Made by a program: the position numbers and the translations under genes. 64,000 nucleotides of DNA from Epiperipatus broadwayi (lineage: Eukaryota > Onychophora > Udeonychophora > Euonychophora > Peripatidae), in contig JAQFVV010006733.1 of the NCBI GenBank assembly GCA_028023455.1, positions 64,001-128,000 of the forward strand, given 5' to 3'. The notes below the pieces were generated by a model. That model was not told the DNA's origin, did not search any database, and worked only from the letters and a program-made list of their open reading frames with translations. How positions within the stretch are numbered: position 1 is the stretch's first letter; every line of letters starts with the position of its first letter. This document shows positions 12,420-22,252 of the stretch, piece after piece.

Positions 12420-13944
12420 ATTTTTTGAGTAGAAGCATACTCTAAACGAAATTGATGAATAATATTACTTCAGACTTTTAGATAATTGACCAATAAAATT
12501 AATTCCCTGTTTTTTCAAAATAATTCCGACATCTAAAAGGTTAAAAAAAAAAAATCAGCACAAATTAGACTCGATTGACAATTATAGGTTAAATTTTATC
12601 TTGGTTTGGCCGATTCACTAAAAACACTAAGTGTCCTTTTTATGCATCTGTTGAAGATGCAAATTTCACAAGAACTTAATAATGCACTGGGGGGGGGTGC
12701 TCCATAAACAATAAAACTAAGAAAATATAATATATTAGTTTTAAAATTAAACCATTTTCAATTATTTTAAATATATTCTATATATAAAAAAAAAAAGATA
12801 TACAAATATCTGTCATTATTAATAAGATTTTTTTTTAAAAAAAAAAAGAAGAGAGAATTGTTCAATCATTTGGCGAAATTTCAAACTTAGTTCTTCTAAC
12901 ATACATACATTTAAGGAGATTTTCTATTGTAACAAAATTAAATTTTAATAATAATAAATATGAAGATGAAAAAAAACAAAATACAACATTTAACTGAATT
13001 TGGGCAAATAATACATGTATCATATATGAAAAACATATATAATTATTTGGCTAATTTCTTTTACAAACTAATATAAGAAATGTAATTAGTATTGAAGGCT
13101 CAACTTAATTTTCTTTTTATTATTAAAAGTAATTTTGAATTAAAATAATGATTGTTATATAATGTAAAAGTATAATAATTATATACACCTCAACCTACTG
13201 ATCAATTTATTTTTAAAAACTAGGATTTTTTTTTATAAAACACAACTTTTATAAAAATTACTATTAAAAACAAACAAACTATAAGTCATAGTCAAAAGCT
13301 TAAATTGTTTACAAGATAATGTGATACACATATGCATAGTATTCACTGGTTTTTTTTCTGTTTCTGCAAAATTGACCAAGCATAAAATTGGCGAGTCCAC
13401 ACTAATGAATCATTTCTTATAATAGACTTATTAAATAAACACTTTCCTATTTGTTTTTTAATTATTAGTCCATAAAAAATACTTCAAATTTTATACTTAT
13501 TTATATAAATAAAAATTCTTCACAAAATAATCAAAGTTAAGAAAACAAACCTATCTATCACTCATCTTTTTTCTAGCGTTAATGACTTTGAAAACAAAAA
13601 CCGTTTTAATAATTATTAGAATAAATTATTATATAGTTAAAATTAAATATTACCTAACACTATACTAATAAAAAAATATACTAAAATTCTATCACAACCA
13701 TAATTTAACTGTTATATATAAATGTATTATTAACTATCAGGTTTATTTATAAAAAGCAAAACTATGGTTATAAGAGAATTGTAGTATAATTTGTTATTTT
13801 AGTAGTATTTTAATGTTATTTGATTTTCTACTTTAAATTAAATTGTATGATTTGTTATGTACAACATTTATTATAATAATATAAAGTTAAATTTATTTAT
13901 ATGTATTTTTTAATATTTTATTTACTAATGCAGAGATAGTTTGT
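12420..13944. other. AT-rich stretch, nothing recognised
   Basis: Strongly A/T-rich with homopolymers and no repeat structure or exon that I can support. Confidence 0.45.
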
Positions 13945-14358
13945 AATTTAAGCAGTAAAGATTTTTCATCCTAACAAGCACTGTACTGTCTTGTTGAGTA
14001 TTGAGAAAACTCTTGAACTAAGATACAAGATAGACTTTTAAAAAGAGTGGCCATCTTATCTTTAAATCTTCTTTCTAATTATATAGGCCAATCTAAAGCA
14101 TCTCAGTTTAAGAGTGAGAAGATGCTTCTCTGTTCACTTCTATTATTTTCTTTCTGCATATTAAACTGAGATGCTTTAGATTGGCCTATATAACTAGAAA
14201 GTAGGTTTAAAGATAAGTCAGTCACTCTTGTCTTTTCAAAAGTCTCAGTACTGTGTATTACTTCAAGAGTTTTCTCAATATTCAACAAGACATTGTTGAA
14301 ATATTATTAAAAACAATACAGTGCATATGTTAGGATAAAAAATTATTACTGTTTAAAT
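13945..14358. repeat. Large palindrome, arms 166-198 bp
   Basis: Left arm about 13945-14110 and right arm about 14161-14358 are reverse complements around a 50-bp spacer. The match is near-perfect close to the centre (GGCCAATCTAAAGCATCTCA and complement) and weaker outward (GAGTATTGAGAAAACTCTTGA and complement). No hammerhead core, tRNA box or transposase is visible. It appears to be a separate foldback family. Confidence 0.75.
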
Positions 14359-15116
14359 ATGTATTTTTATATTGATAGGCCATGAAAAAATATTTTTCCA
14401 GTTCAGGGTGGACAAAAGTTGAGGATTAATTTATGAAATACAAAATTTCTACATTATGCTAAATAGCCGATTATTAATCAGCCTATTAAGTTCTTTTGGT
14501 CATATTTTTAGTAAGATCTCATGATTAACACATCATCAATATAGAAAATATTACAAAAGATCATTAATTTTTTTTCATTTTATGCAATGTTTAAAAACAA
14601 ACCTACAAAATATGAAAATTTTCAGCAAGAATGATATTGAACAGAAGTTTAATACTGAATATATTATCTTAAGATTAACTTGACAGATTTCTTCATATTG
14701 CTTATCCAAAATCCATCATTAGTTACAATTATTATTAATAATAAAAAATAGTATGATCAAGAAAATTATTAGCCAAATCATCATGCATATTGGTTTTGAA
14801 AACAAATGACATTCTACTTCTGGTACCCACTACTTTTCTTGTGAAACTAATTTATAATAAAAATTATCTAGAGTTTATAAATCTGTTTATGCAAGACTTA
14901 TTTTTTATCGAATATGCAATTAATCACTTCTCCTGACGGTGTGTTGCTCTCACATTCATACAAAACGAAGTGTAACCCATTTTTAGTTATTTGTGGACAT
15001 AAGCTGTTTGTCATTCACCATGAATATAAAATTGATATTCGGAAATTTGTTGTGTATTTTTTTGTATATTTTGGATGTTTGTATTTCGGTGTTGTTTTTT
15101 TTACTTATGTGTCATA

Positions 15117-15196
15117 GCATCATCCGGGAAGCGAACCCGCTAACCTGGGACAACTGTTTGTAAAGCAACTGTCACTGACCTCTTCACCACCAATGC
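15117..15196 (-). repeat. tRNA-derived SINE head (tRNA-like, 80 nt)
   Basis: On the minus strand the region begins GCATTGG and ends ATGATGC, which pair at six of seven positions like an acceptor stem. The A-box-like TGGTGAAGAGGT resembles that of tRNA-Val, the anticodon-arm-like TTGCTTTACAAACAG resembles tRNA-Val(UAC), and the B box is GGTTCGCTTCC. An enlarged variable region and a downstream AC-rich tail (about 15040-15116) favour a SINE or tRNA pseudogene over a functional tRNA. Whether the body continues downstream is unclear. Confidence 0.55.
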
Positions 15197-15759
15197 TTGA
15201 CTCGGGTGTTTTATAATAATATATGTGTATGTTTTCAAATAAATTCATGACTGGCTGCATGATGACAGAGTGGATGGGTGAGTATTGATATGTATACCTT
15301 ATTATTAAAAGAAACAGTCAAACAATCACTCAAGTTTTAGTTAAATAAAAAGTTGAACTAAATTATATATTATTTGTAAATTTAATAATAAATTAATGTA
15401 GTTCAATTAGAATAATTATACAAAAATTCTAAAATTGGTAAAAATAAATTAAACGTTTTCTTTTATATTTTTAAAGAAACTTTTCCAAAAGACATTTAGT
15501 ATATTTAATAATTTTCAGAAGCGACTTTTTAGAAATAATCGAAAAATAAACATTACTTAGATTTATATACAGTAAATAAATAATTAACATAAATTGACAT
15601 GTGTTTGTGATGTGATGGAGTTGATAATAGATGCACTGATAGTGATCCTTCCACAAGATGCTAAAAGTGGATAAAAACCAGTCCCATACTTTGCATGAGA
15701 GTAGTGTAGTAGAGTATTTAGCAGTTAATCCGAGTGTGAAAATTCAGGTATTTAATATC

Positions 15760-15812
15760 TGTACTTCAACTGATGAGTGATGGTTGTTCCCAAAATACAT
15801 GCATTGTCAAAA
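15760..15812 (+). repeat. Degenerate family B hammerhead fragment
   Basis: AACTGATGAGTGATGGTTG followed by CCAAAATACATGCATTG aligns to the family B ribozyme around 53620. Stem II no longer pairs and the GAA box is mutated. Confidence 0.45.
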
Positions 15813-17403
15813 AATGGCAGATTTAGATTTTTGCCATATGGGATTAATAAGAAATGCATTGATGAAAACAAAATTTGAAAATAAATGTTTAGACATGCAT
15901 TTAAAGTTTTATTAAGTTTATTATTTAACAATATATGAAATGAATTTGTAATAATAAGTTGTAAAAGTATATGGGAACAATGATTTCCCACAAGCATCTC
16001 ATATTTTTTATAATTATGGTGCTTTATGTAAAACTGATTTCTAAATAGCAATCATTGACCAAAGCTGGGTAAATAGTGGGGTTAAATGCATTTCTATCAT
16101 ATATATACATGGCAAGCACTTTTTTCCTGTGAAAAAGCATATTTATTGCTCTAAAATTTATACAACAGATTACAAATTATATATATATGTATACTGTGCT
16201 CAAGCTACCAATGAGCTCTGCAGATGCGGATATGCCTTGAAACATAAAACTAACTGTGAATAACAAATGAACAATGCCTGACCAAGAGCGTCTCCTGTCT
16301 AGTAGATTAGAATCATGCTGGTTTACCAAATGCTAGATATTATTTTTGAAAGTCTTTTCTGTGTTCTTTTTTTCCATCTCCAATGTCTTAAGTTATTGTA
16401 GGACTCAAGTCATCACAAGTCTTACATGCTATCAGACATTTTCTTACATTAACTGTGATAATTGTCTATTTGGCCACATTTCTATCCTTTATATGTGAAA
16501 TATTTTGGACTCCAATTCCTTTCTTTTTAGCTCAAGCTTTCAAGAATTAAGAAAGCAACAACAGGGACAGGTTTAATAAAATGGAAATATTTAGCAGACA
16601 TCTTTGCTTGAGTCAGTATAGTCATTAATGATTAAATTTTGAATTGCATTTTGAGACAAGATTGGCTAGCAAAGATTGCATATTTAGATAACCCTATTTA
16701 GGAATTCATCTGCTTATCAAAGAAGTGAAAGAGCCTAGTAAACATAGTCCAAAAATGGTCTACCTTACACAGTTTAGCTAGATTGTTACACCTGGCAAAT
16801 TACTTATTTCAGTGATATAATTTCAGTAGTAATGCTAAAGCATGAAGCAATGATAATTCTAAAGGTAAACATAATACTTTATTTTTTAAAAAAATATAGG
16901 TGCATGGAATGGGTGAATTTTACTTAATAAAAACTTTTCAAGATCTGCACTTTTGTTTAAATAGTTGTCAAAATTTAAGATTAATATAACTGCTTTTAGT
17001 GAAACTTGTCTGATGACACCAAGTTTATTGAAAAGAGAAGTCTGCTAATGATCATACACAATTACACTAATGCTCATTTTATTAGTGTTTAATGTTCCAA
17101 CCCTAGATTCGGAGGAGGAAAGCTTTTCATTTCTTATTGGATAACATTATAATAAAACTATTAAAAAAATTGAATGTTTCTTTTTAGAGACTTTAATGCA
17201 TATATTGGTACAAATATTAGTTTGATCAAAGGTTATTAGAAATAATATTGGTACTATAAATTTAAATGTTTTATTATTGAATTTATGAACAACACATGAA
17301 TCTATCCATGCTCAAGACAATGCCATTTAATGGATTACACATTATGGTTAGGAATCAGACTAAAAGAGAAATTTGCATTATGTGCAATTGTTGGACAGAT
17401 CAG

Positions 17404-17416
17404 AGATTAGTATGCT
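17404..17416 (+). repeat. Left target-site duplication of the foldback
   Basis: AGATTAGTATGCT here and AGATTAATATGCT at 17799-17811 match at 12 of 13 positions and flank the inserted family A foldback. Confidence 0.75.
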
Positions 17417-17798
17417 AAAACATTACATGATCACCATCTCTTAGGCTAGCACATAACTGTTATTAAACAGGCAAAACTCTATACAGTAGTGACACCCTGT
17501 GCCAACCAAAGTAATCAATGAATGCCAGAAGGCTTTCCCATAAAATCCCCATCTAGTGCCTACTCCTCCAATATCCCCAGACTAGTGTCTGGCTTGTGGC
17601 CTTCATCAATGAGGTGCCTTGGATCTGAGATCTAGGTGCAATGCTCTCAGATCCAAGGCTCCCCACTGATGAAGACCACAAGGCAGAAACTAGTCTGGGG
17701 ATATTGGAGGAGTAGGCACTAGATGAGGATTTTATGCACAAGCTTTCTGGCATCCATTGATTACTCTGGTTGGCACTACTGTATGGAGAGTTTTGTTT
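17417..17798. mobile_element. Family A hammerhead foldback insertion, 382 bp
   Basis: A near-perfect palindrome (arms about 17471-17630 and 17645-17795, spacer about 14 bp) plus a 54-bp unpaired left extension is inserted in the jockey-like endonuclease. It has a 13-bp target duplication, a length typical of retrotransposition by target-primed reverse transcription and not of a cut-and-paste transposon. Each arm carries a hammerhead motif, in opposite orientation. The plus-strand motif (17658-17703) keeps the whole core. The minus-strand partner (about 17568-17615) has TTGATGA and GACAC substitutions. Confidence 0.8.
17658..17703 (+). ncRNA. Minimal type I hammerhead ribozyme, family A
   Basis: CTGATGA at 17666-17672, GAAAC at 17686-17690, loop TA, and GTC at 17693-17695 reproduce the core with a 2-bp stem III (A-U, C-G) and predicted cleavage after C17695. 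Stem I is TCCCCA with TGGGGA (six pairs). Stem II (17673-17685) has only two Watson-Crick pairs in register and A-A and A-G mismatches, so cleavage may be slow. This architecture matches the minimal hammerheads known in Penelope-like elements and retrozymes. Confidence 0.7.
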
Positions 17799-17811
17799 AG
17801 ATTAATATGCT
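17799..17811 (+). repeat. Right target-site duplication of the foldback
   Basis: AGATTAATATGCT pairs with the left copy at 17404-17416 and marks the return to the LINE endonuclease sequence. Confidence 0.75.
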
Positions 17812-18299
17812 CCAAGATTAAAATGACAGTTGCATAAAAAAAATTACAAATCATTTTCATGGAGAAATTGATGTTTATTCTTTAAAAGAGTTGACTATAT
17901 ACATTATATTACAATAGCCATTACACATTAACATTGCTATTTTGGATCTTCAGGTCTGTCACATATCTGAAGCATGGAATTCTATAAAGGAGTGTGATTT
18001 TCATAAATCTATTCATGGGTTCACTAAAGCAATCATCACTTGTTTTCTAACAATGCTCTTATTATTAGTGATTTGATTAAAAGGAAACACATGACATTTT
18101 CTGCTTGACAAAATAATAGAAAAGTGGAACATTGTAATAAATATAAATAACTGGCAAGAAAAGTTCAATACTGACAAGTAAGTTTAAAATAATTGTTGGA
18201 TTAAAACTACAAAAAAGATACATAGTCATTCTAGATCTCTCTCTTTTTTTTATGTTATAAGATCTAAAAAATGTTCTCACTATAAAATCCAAAAATAAT

Positions 18300-19270
18300 G
18301 CTCTTGTATATGACGACAATGTTATTTTGAAGAAGAGAAAGGAATATTTTGATCATCTTTTGAATAATGCTGCAAGAATTGAGATAACACTTTTTAATGA
18401 TATATCCCTTTTATCTATTCATCTAAATTTGAATAAAAAATATTAAGCTTAGTGAAGTCACAACAGCTCTTTTAATATTGAAAATGAAAAGATTGTATAT
18501 CTTTATAAAATACTGAAGTTTTAATATATGGTGATATATTACTTTCAAAAATATTTTTTTTTAGGAATATAGGGACCCATAAAGTTATATTAGCTGATTT
18601 TAAGGATGTTTTTATTATTCCAGTTTTTAAAAACAAAGAGAATAGACAAAATTGTCATGGAATATAACATTATTATCCACTACAAAAATTTTATTAAATT
18701 GATTGTTTCTAGTTATAAATGAAGTTATTTAGAATGAAGAAGCACTAAAGACATGGCCTTTTGATGCCAAACAAATGCAAGTAAAGCACTGGGTACAAAG
18801 AAGAGATATACATATATATTGCTTTTTTAAAGACAAGTATATCATCTATATATTTCTTTTATTGATTTGGCCAAGGCATTTGATTCATGTAATGGGACAG
18901 GTCTAGGGCATTGTTTGAAATTAATTAGTTCTTTCATGAAAATTTATTTAGACTGTATAACTTCTACATGAGAGAATGAAAGAAAATATTAGTATAGATG
19001 GAATATCAGCCACAAAATGAAAAAAAAATGCTGTTGAACGAGGATGTATATATGCTTCAACATTGTTTCAATTTTTATGACACTGGTATTTGGAAATATT
19101 TATAGGCATCTTAATGAAACAGGGATCAAGATATAATACATATTTTATGTCAGAATGCAAGAACTAATTGAATTCTGGATTTGATGATTGTGTGATTTTT
19201 GCCAGCCCAAAAGACAGTTTGCAGAATGTTCTTAATATTTTGAATGCAATAGATTAAGACGCTATAATTA
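18300..19270 (+). pseudogene. Reverse transcriptase domain of jockey-like LINE (decayed)
   Basis: The RT copies element RNA at the nicked target. An upstream linker reads ILKKRKEYFDHLLNNAARIE (about 18330-18390). The RT then shows residues like FKDVFIIPVFKNKE (about 18598-18640), LLSTTKILL (about 18670-18700), WPFDAKQMQ (about 18753-18780), IDLAKAFDS (about 18861-18886), an ERGC(I/V)-x-ASTLF block (about 19038-19065), and the catalytic box reading GFDDCVIFAS (about 19177-19205) where FADD is expected. Frame changes separate nearly every block. Confidence 0.7.
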
Positions 19271-19844
19271 AAATTTAAAAACTAATCTTCTTTATCAACC
19301 AGGATTCAGAAGAAAAAATTCTCAGCATCTTTTGGTTTGATTAATTATCAATTTGAGAATGTAAAGCACATTAAAACTATTGGTAGTTTTATAAGCAGAG
19401 TTGGATTTACATGTCGAGATACAACAGACTCCAATAGGTCGCTGCCACTTTTAACAAACTATAGAATATTTCATTATAGGCAAGTTGGCTGTATATACAA
19501 CTTATTTTACTTAATTAATGATATGGAAATGAAACATGGATATCCTGTTAGTACAATATAATGGCATTACAAAAGTTTTATTTAAGAATGTTCCATTAAA
19601 TTTTAGGAATGTAATGGCAAAATCATAAAACCAATCAATTGCTTCTTCAACTGGCTTTATATGATATTATGGAATCCACTATTACAAAATCACACCTTCA
19701 TTGGATGGACAACAAATGAACAATGCAAAATTTCCTAAAATGATATTTCATGGCAAACTTTAGAGTAGACAGAACCAATATATATTATAAGGATTATTCT
19801 AAAGACACTTTAAAAAAGTGTGATATTGATTCCATTGGGAAGAT

Positions 19845-20040
19845 TTGGCAGAGAACAGAGTACATTGGAGAACTACAATTAGGCATGGTCAGAAAAGTTT
19901 CCTACTGAAAAAATTAAAAGAAAATATTGTAATATATCAAGTATACAGAAAAATCGATCAGCATGTTCTATGTGTGGAAATATTTGTGATTCACAGATTA
20001 GTTTGCAGTCATCACAAAACTTATTTCTAGAATACCTTTA
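19845..20040 (+). pseudogene. C-terminal zinc-finger region of jockey-like LINE
   Basis: A segment reading (A)ENRVHWRTTIRHGQKSF is followed, after a frameshift, by CSMCGNICDS (19964-19993) and then by histidine-containing residues (HHKT in an adjacent frame). This resembles the C2H2-like finger found at the C terminus of animal jockey-type endonuclease-reverse transcriptases. It marks the 3' end of coding similarity. Confidence 0.6.
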
Positions 20041-20080
20041 TTCCTCTCTCCTTTTTTTTCTTTAGAGTTGGAATGGCTAT

Positions 20081-20658
20081 ACTTATTTACAACTGACTAT
20101 TTATTATCATAGATAATTTTATATAGACATTATTATGTAATACTTTCCATTTTTTAAAAATATGCCTTTTTAAAAAATCTTTTTTTAAAATGAATACAAT
20201 AGTCTCTCTATATCCATGATTCATTAGTCATGGTTCAAAAAAAATAAAATTAGAAATTTGAATTTATAAATTTTGTGAACATTCAGTTGCATAAACAATC
20301 GTTTGGTTAATAATCCAAGTCCTTATCACTTATTTATTAGTTCCATAGAATCTTTCTCTCTTGATGTATTATCTTTTTTCACATTTCCCTGGGTAGTTTA
20401 TTGCAGTGACAGATTCACAGCTGATAATTTCAGAATTCTCAGCTATGTAATATAATTGAGAAAAAGTATCAACTTGGAATAATTAAATGCAATTCTTAAA
20501 TGATTGAAATGCCTCTAATGGGCTTGAATGTCACACGATTTCCAACGGTTTGCCACAAGGTTACTTACCTAGAATTGCATTATTCCATTTGTTGATATCC
20601 TTAATGTGTAAATTTTAAAATTAAACTGTAATACAGGTATGTGTATGTTAAACACGTG
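20081..20658. other. AT-rich stretch, possible LINE 3' untranslated region then unknown
   Basis: No terminal poly(A) or target duplication was recognised for the upstream LINE, and no other feature is supported. Confidence 0.4.
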
Positions 20659-20666
20659 TTATATAG
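20659..20666. repeat. hAT target-site duplication, left
   Basis: TTATATAG is repeated exactly at 21127-21134, the 8-bp length expected for hAT transposons. Confidence 0.8.
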
Positions 20667-21126
20667 CAAGGGTGGCCAACTTTTGTGTTCATAAGATCTA
20701 CTTTTTATTTTTAAAATGTGTAGCGATCGACTTGTTGTCATAGGCGTAGTCTAAGTGGAGGGAGGCGTAAAATACATACTATTTTTATATATTTACCTAA
20801 TAAAAATAATTATTTAACAGGCCAAAAAACTCATGTCTGGGGAATTAAAACATGAGTAATTATTAACAATATTTATTAATTCAAATTAGCTACATTATAT
20901 TAAGATTAAAAATTTTATTTTCAATAATGATATGGCTTAGTGGACTTCATCTATCTGGAATTGAAAAAAATTTGGAATAAAAACAAAAAAAAGAAAACAA
21001 CTTGAAAATCTTGACTTAATTTGTTTCACTCGTTACCCGCAGCTCTTGCTAGATTGGCCTTGCGACCGACCAAAAATGGCTTTGCGATCGACCGGTGGAT
21101 CACGATCGACTTGTTAGACACCCCTA
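20667..21126. mobile_element. Non-autonomous hAT element (MITE), 460 bp
   Basis: The ends CAAGGGTGGCCAAC and the complement of TTAGACACCCCTA form short imperfect terminal inverted repeats, and the element is bounded by an exact 8-bp duplication (TTATATAG). Subterminal GATCGACTTGTTG and GATCACGATCGACTTGTTAG are shared in inverted orientation. The interior is A/T-rich with no transposase ORF, so mobility would depend on an autonomous hAT elsewhere. Terminus and duplication length together support hAT strongly. Confidence 0.85.
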
Positions 21127-21134
21127 TTATATAG
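21127..21134. repeat. hAT target-site duplication, right
   Basis: TTATATAG, identical to 20659-20666. Confidence 0.8.
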
Positions 21135-22237
21135 GATTTACCACTAACTATAGATTTAAGTATCCACAGATAGGCTTGAAATCAAATAACAGCAGATGTG
21201 AAGAAGGGGAAATTACTGTACAGAAAATATTTACCTTATACCATTGTTAAACCTAAAATATTTGTAATAAATTTTATTGCATGCTGGTGAAAACCCCCCA
21301 CACACACACACATTAATGATGCTTTTGCTAATCCCTTTCTTTGCTCTACGTGATTGAGTGCAGTGGTAGTGACAAACTCTGGTGCTTAAAGTCAATGGAT
21401 TGTGGCCCAAAACCTCTTTCACTTAGTGCTTGAATTTCCTATGAACTCCCAAATCATAAATCATTCGATTTATTGCTGTGCTTCTTACCAAGAGAGGCTT
21501 TGGACTAGAAACATCTGCTTTTTGGTTGACGACTTTATATACATAGCTCCCTAGCATCTGTTTCATTTCAGATTATTAGCAATTTTTGTTAAAATTATTT
21601 CCCCAAAATTGTTATGGCTTATTTTGTTTCCTTATACTGATAAACTAGAAATGCTACAAATTTATTTTTAAAAAAGTCTTAAAAGCTTTTTAAATACTGT
21701 GGTGTGTATTTTTCATTTATATAACGTTGATCTGTAATGTACTGGGTTTTTTTTAAATAGTTGGAACACAGGAGGCTGTGATTGAGGTTTTATATATATA
21801 CAAACGTAAACTAATTAGTCCACAAGGACGAAAAAATTTAAAAAAGGAGATCTCTGATTTATTACTTGATAGTAGAAGGAATGTTTTGCTAACTAGTTTC
21901 TACTTCTAAGAGAAAGAAATGTTACTGATACTTGACTCGAATTTTAAGTTGTTTTTTGTTTTAAAAAATAAACAAAAATGAAATGACAAATGCTTTGCTT
22001 TATTGTTTATTCATTTAAATATTTGCTTCTTCAATTTAACATTTTGGTTAATATTTAACAATAAAGGAATTTAAATAGAAGTGCTATTTATAATCAAGTG
22101 TCTGGTGTTGGTTAGATTTCATGGATTTGAATTTGAGTTCTGTTTTTCTAAATAGCCGAAAAATGTTTTTTCACATCCAGTTGCTGGTCAGTAAGTAGAT
22201 AATTAACAATTCTCTGCAAGAAAAAAAAAAGAAATTT
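21135..22237. other. AT-rich flank without recognised gene
   Basis: It contains a short CA microsatellite (about 21298-21312) and otherwise unremarkable A/T-rich sequence. Confidence 0.4.
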
Positions 22238-22252
22238 AAAACTTCACAGACA
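22238..22252 (+). repeat. Target-site duplication, left (15 bp)
   Basis: AAAACTTCACAGACA recurs exactly at 24668-24682, immediately after a poly(A) tract. This is the signature of target-primed reverse transcription. Confidence 0.9.

Larger units (their letters stand above)
16560..17830 (+). pseudogene. AP-endonuclease domain of jockey-like LINE (interrupted)
   Basis: In intact elements this domain nicks target DNA to prime reverse transcription. Visible pieces in different frames are ETRLAS near 16655, FNVPTLDSEEE near 17090-17120, and a DFNA-like motif reading RDFNAYIG at about 17187-17208. The final catalytic segment corresponds to a DHR/LI(R)SK block. Here it reads DQRL up to about 17410 and resumes as ICSKIK after 17800, separated by the inserted foldback. 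Reading the two sides together restores a contiguous alignment, which is good evidence that the foldback arrived later. It cannot function because of stops and frameshifts. Confidence 0.65.
16500..20080 (+). mobile_element. Jockey-like non-LTR retrotransposon, decayed, with nested foldback
   Basis: Fragments in the expected order, in several frames, read like an endonuclease-reverse transcriptase polyprotein. They are an endonuclease start (about 16640-16700, including ETRLAS), an FNVPTLDSEE motif (about 17090-17115), DFNAYIG-like residues (about 17187-17208), a linker (about 18300-18420), RT palm motifs (18560-19270) and a C-terminal zinc finger (about 19964-20030). A family A foldback splits the endonuclease end (17417-17798). 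Many stops and frameshifts show it is dead. The 5' limit is uncertain; the 3' limit is set by loss of similarity after the zinc finger. Confidence 0.75.

Noticed and set aside
14103-14288. Minus-strand ORF of 61 codons
   Set aside because: Entirely within the 13945-14358 palindrome and shadowing its arms.
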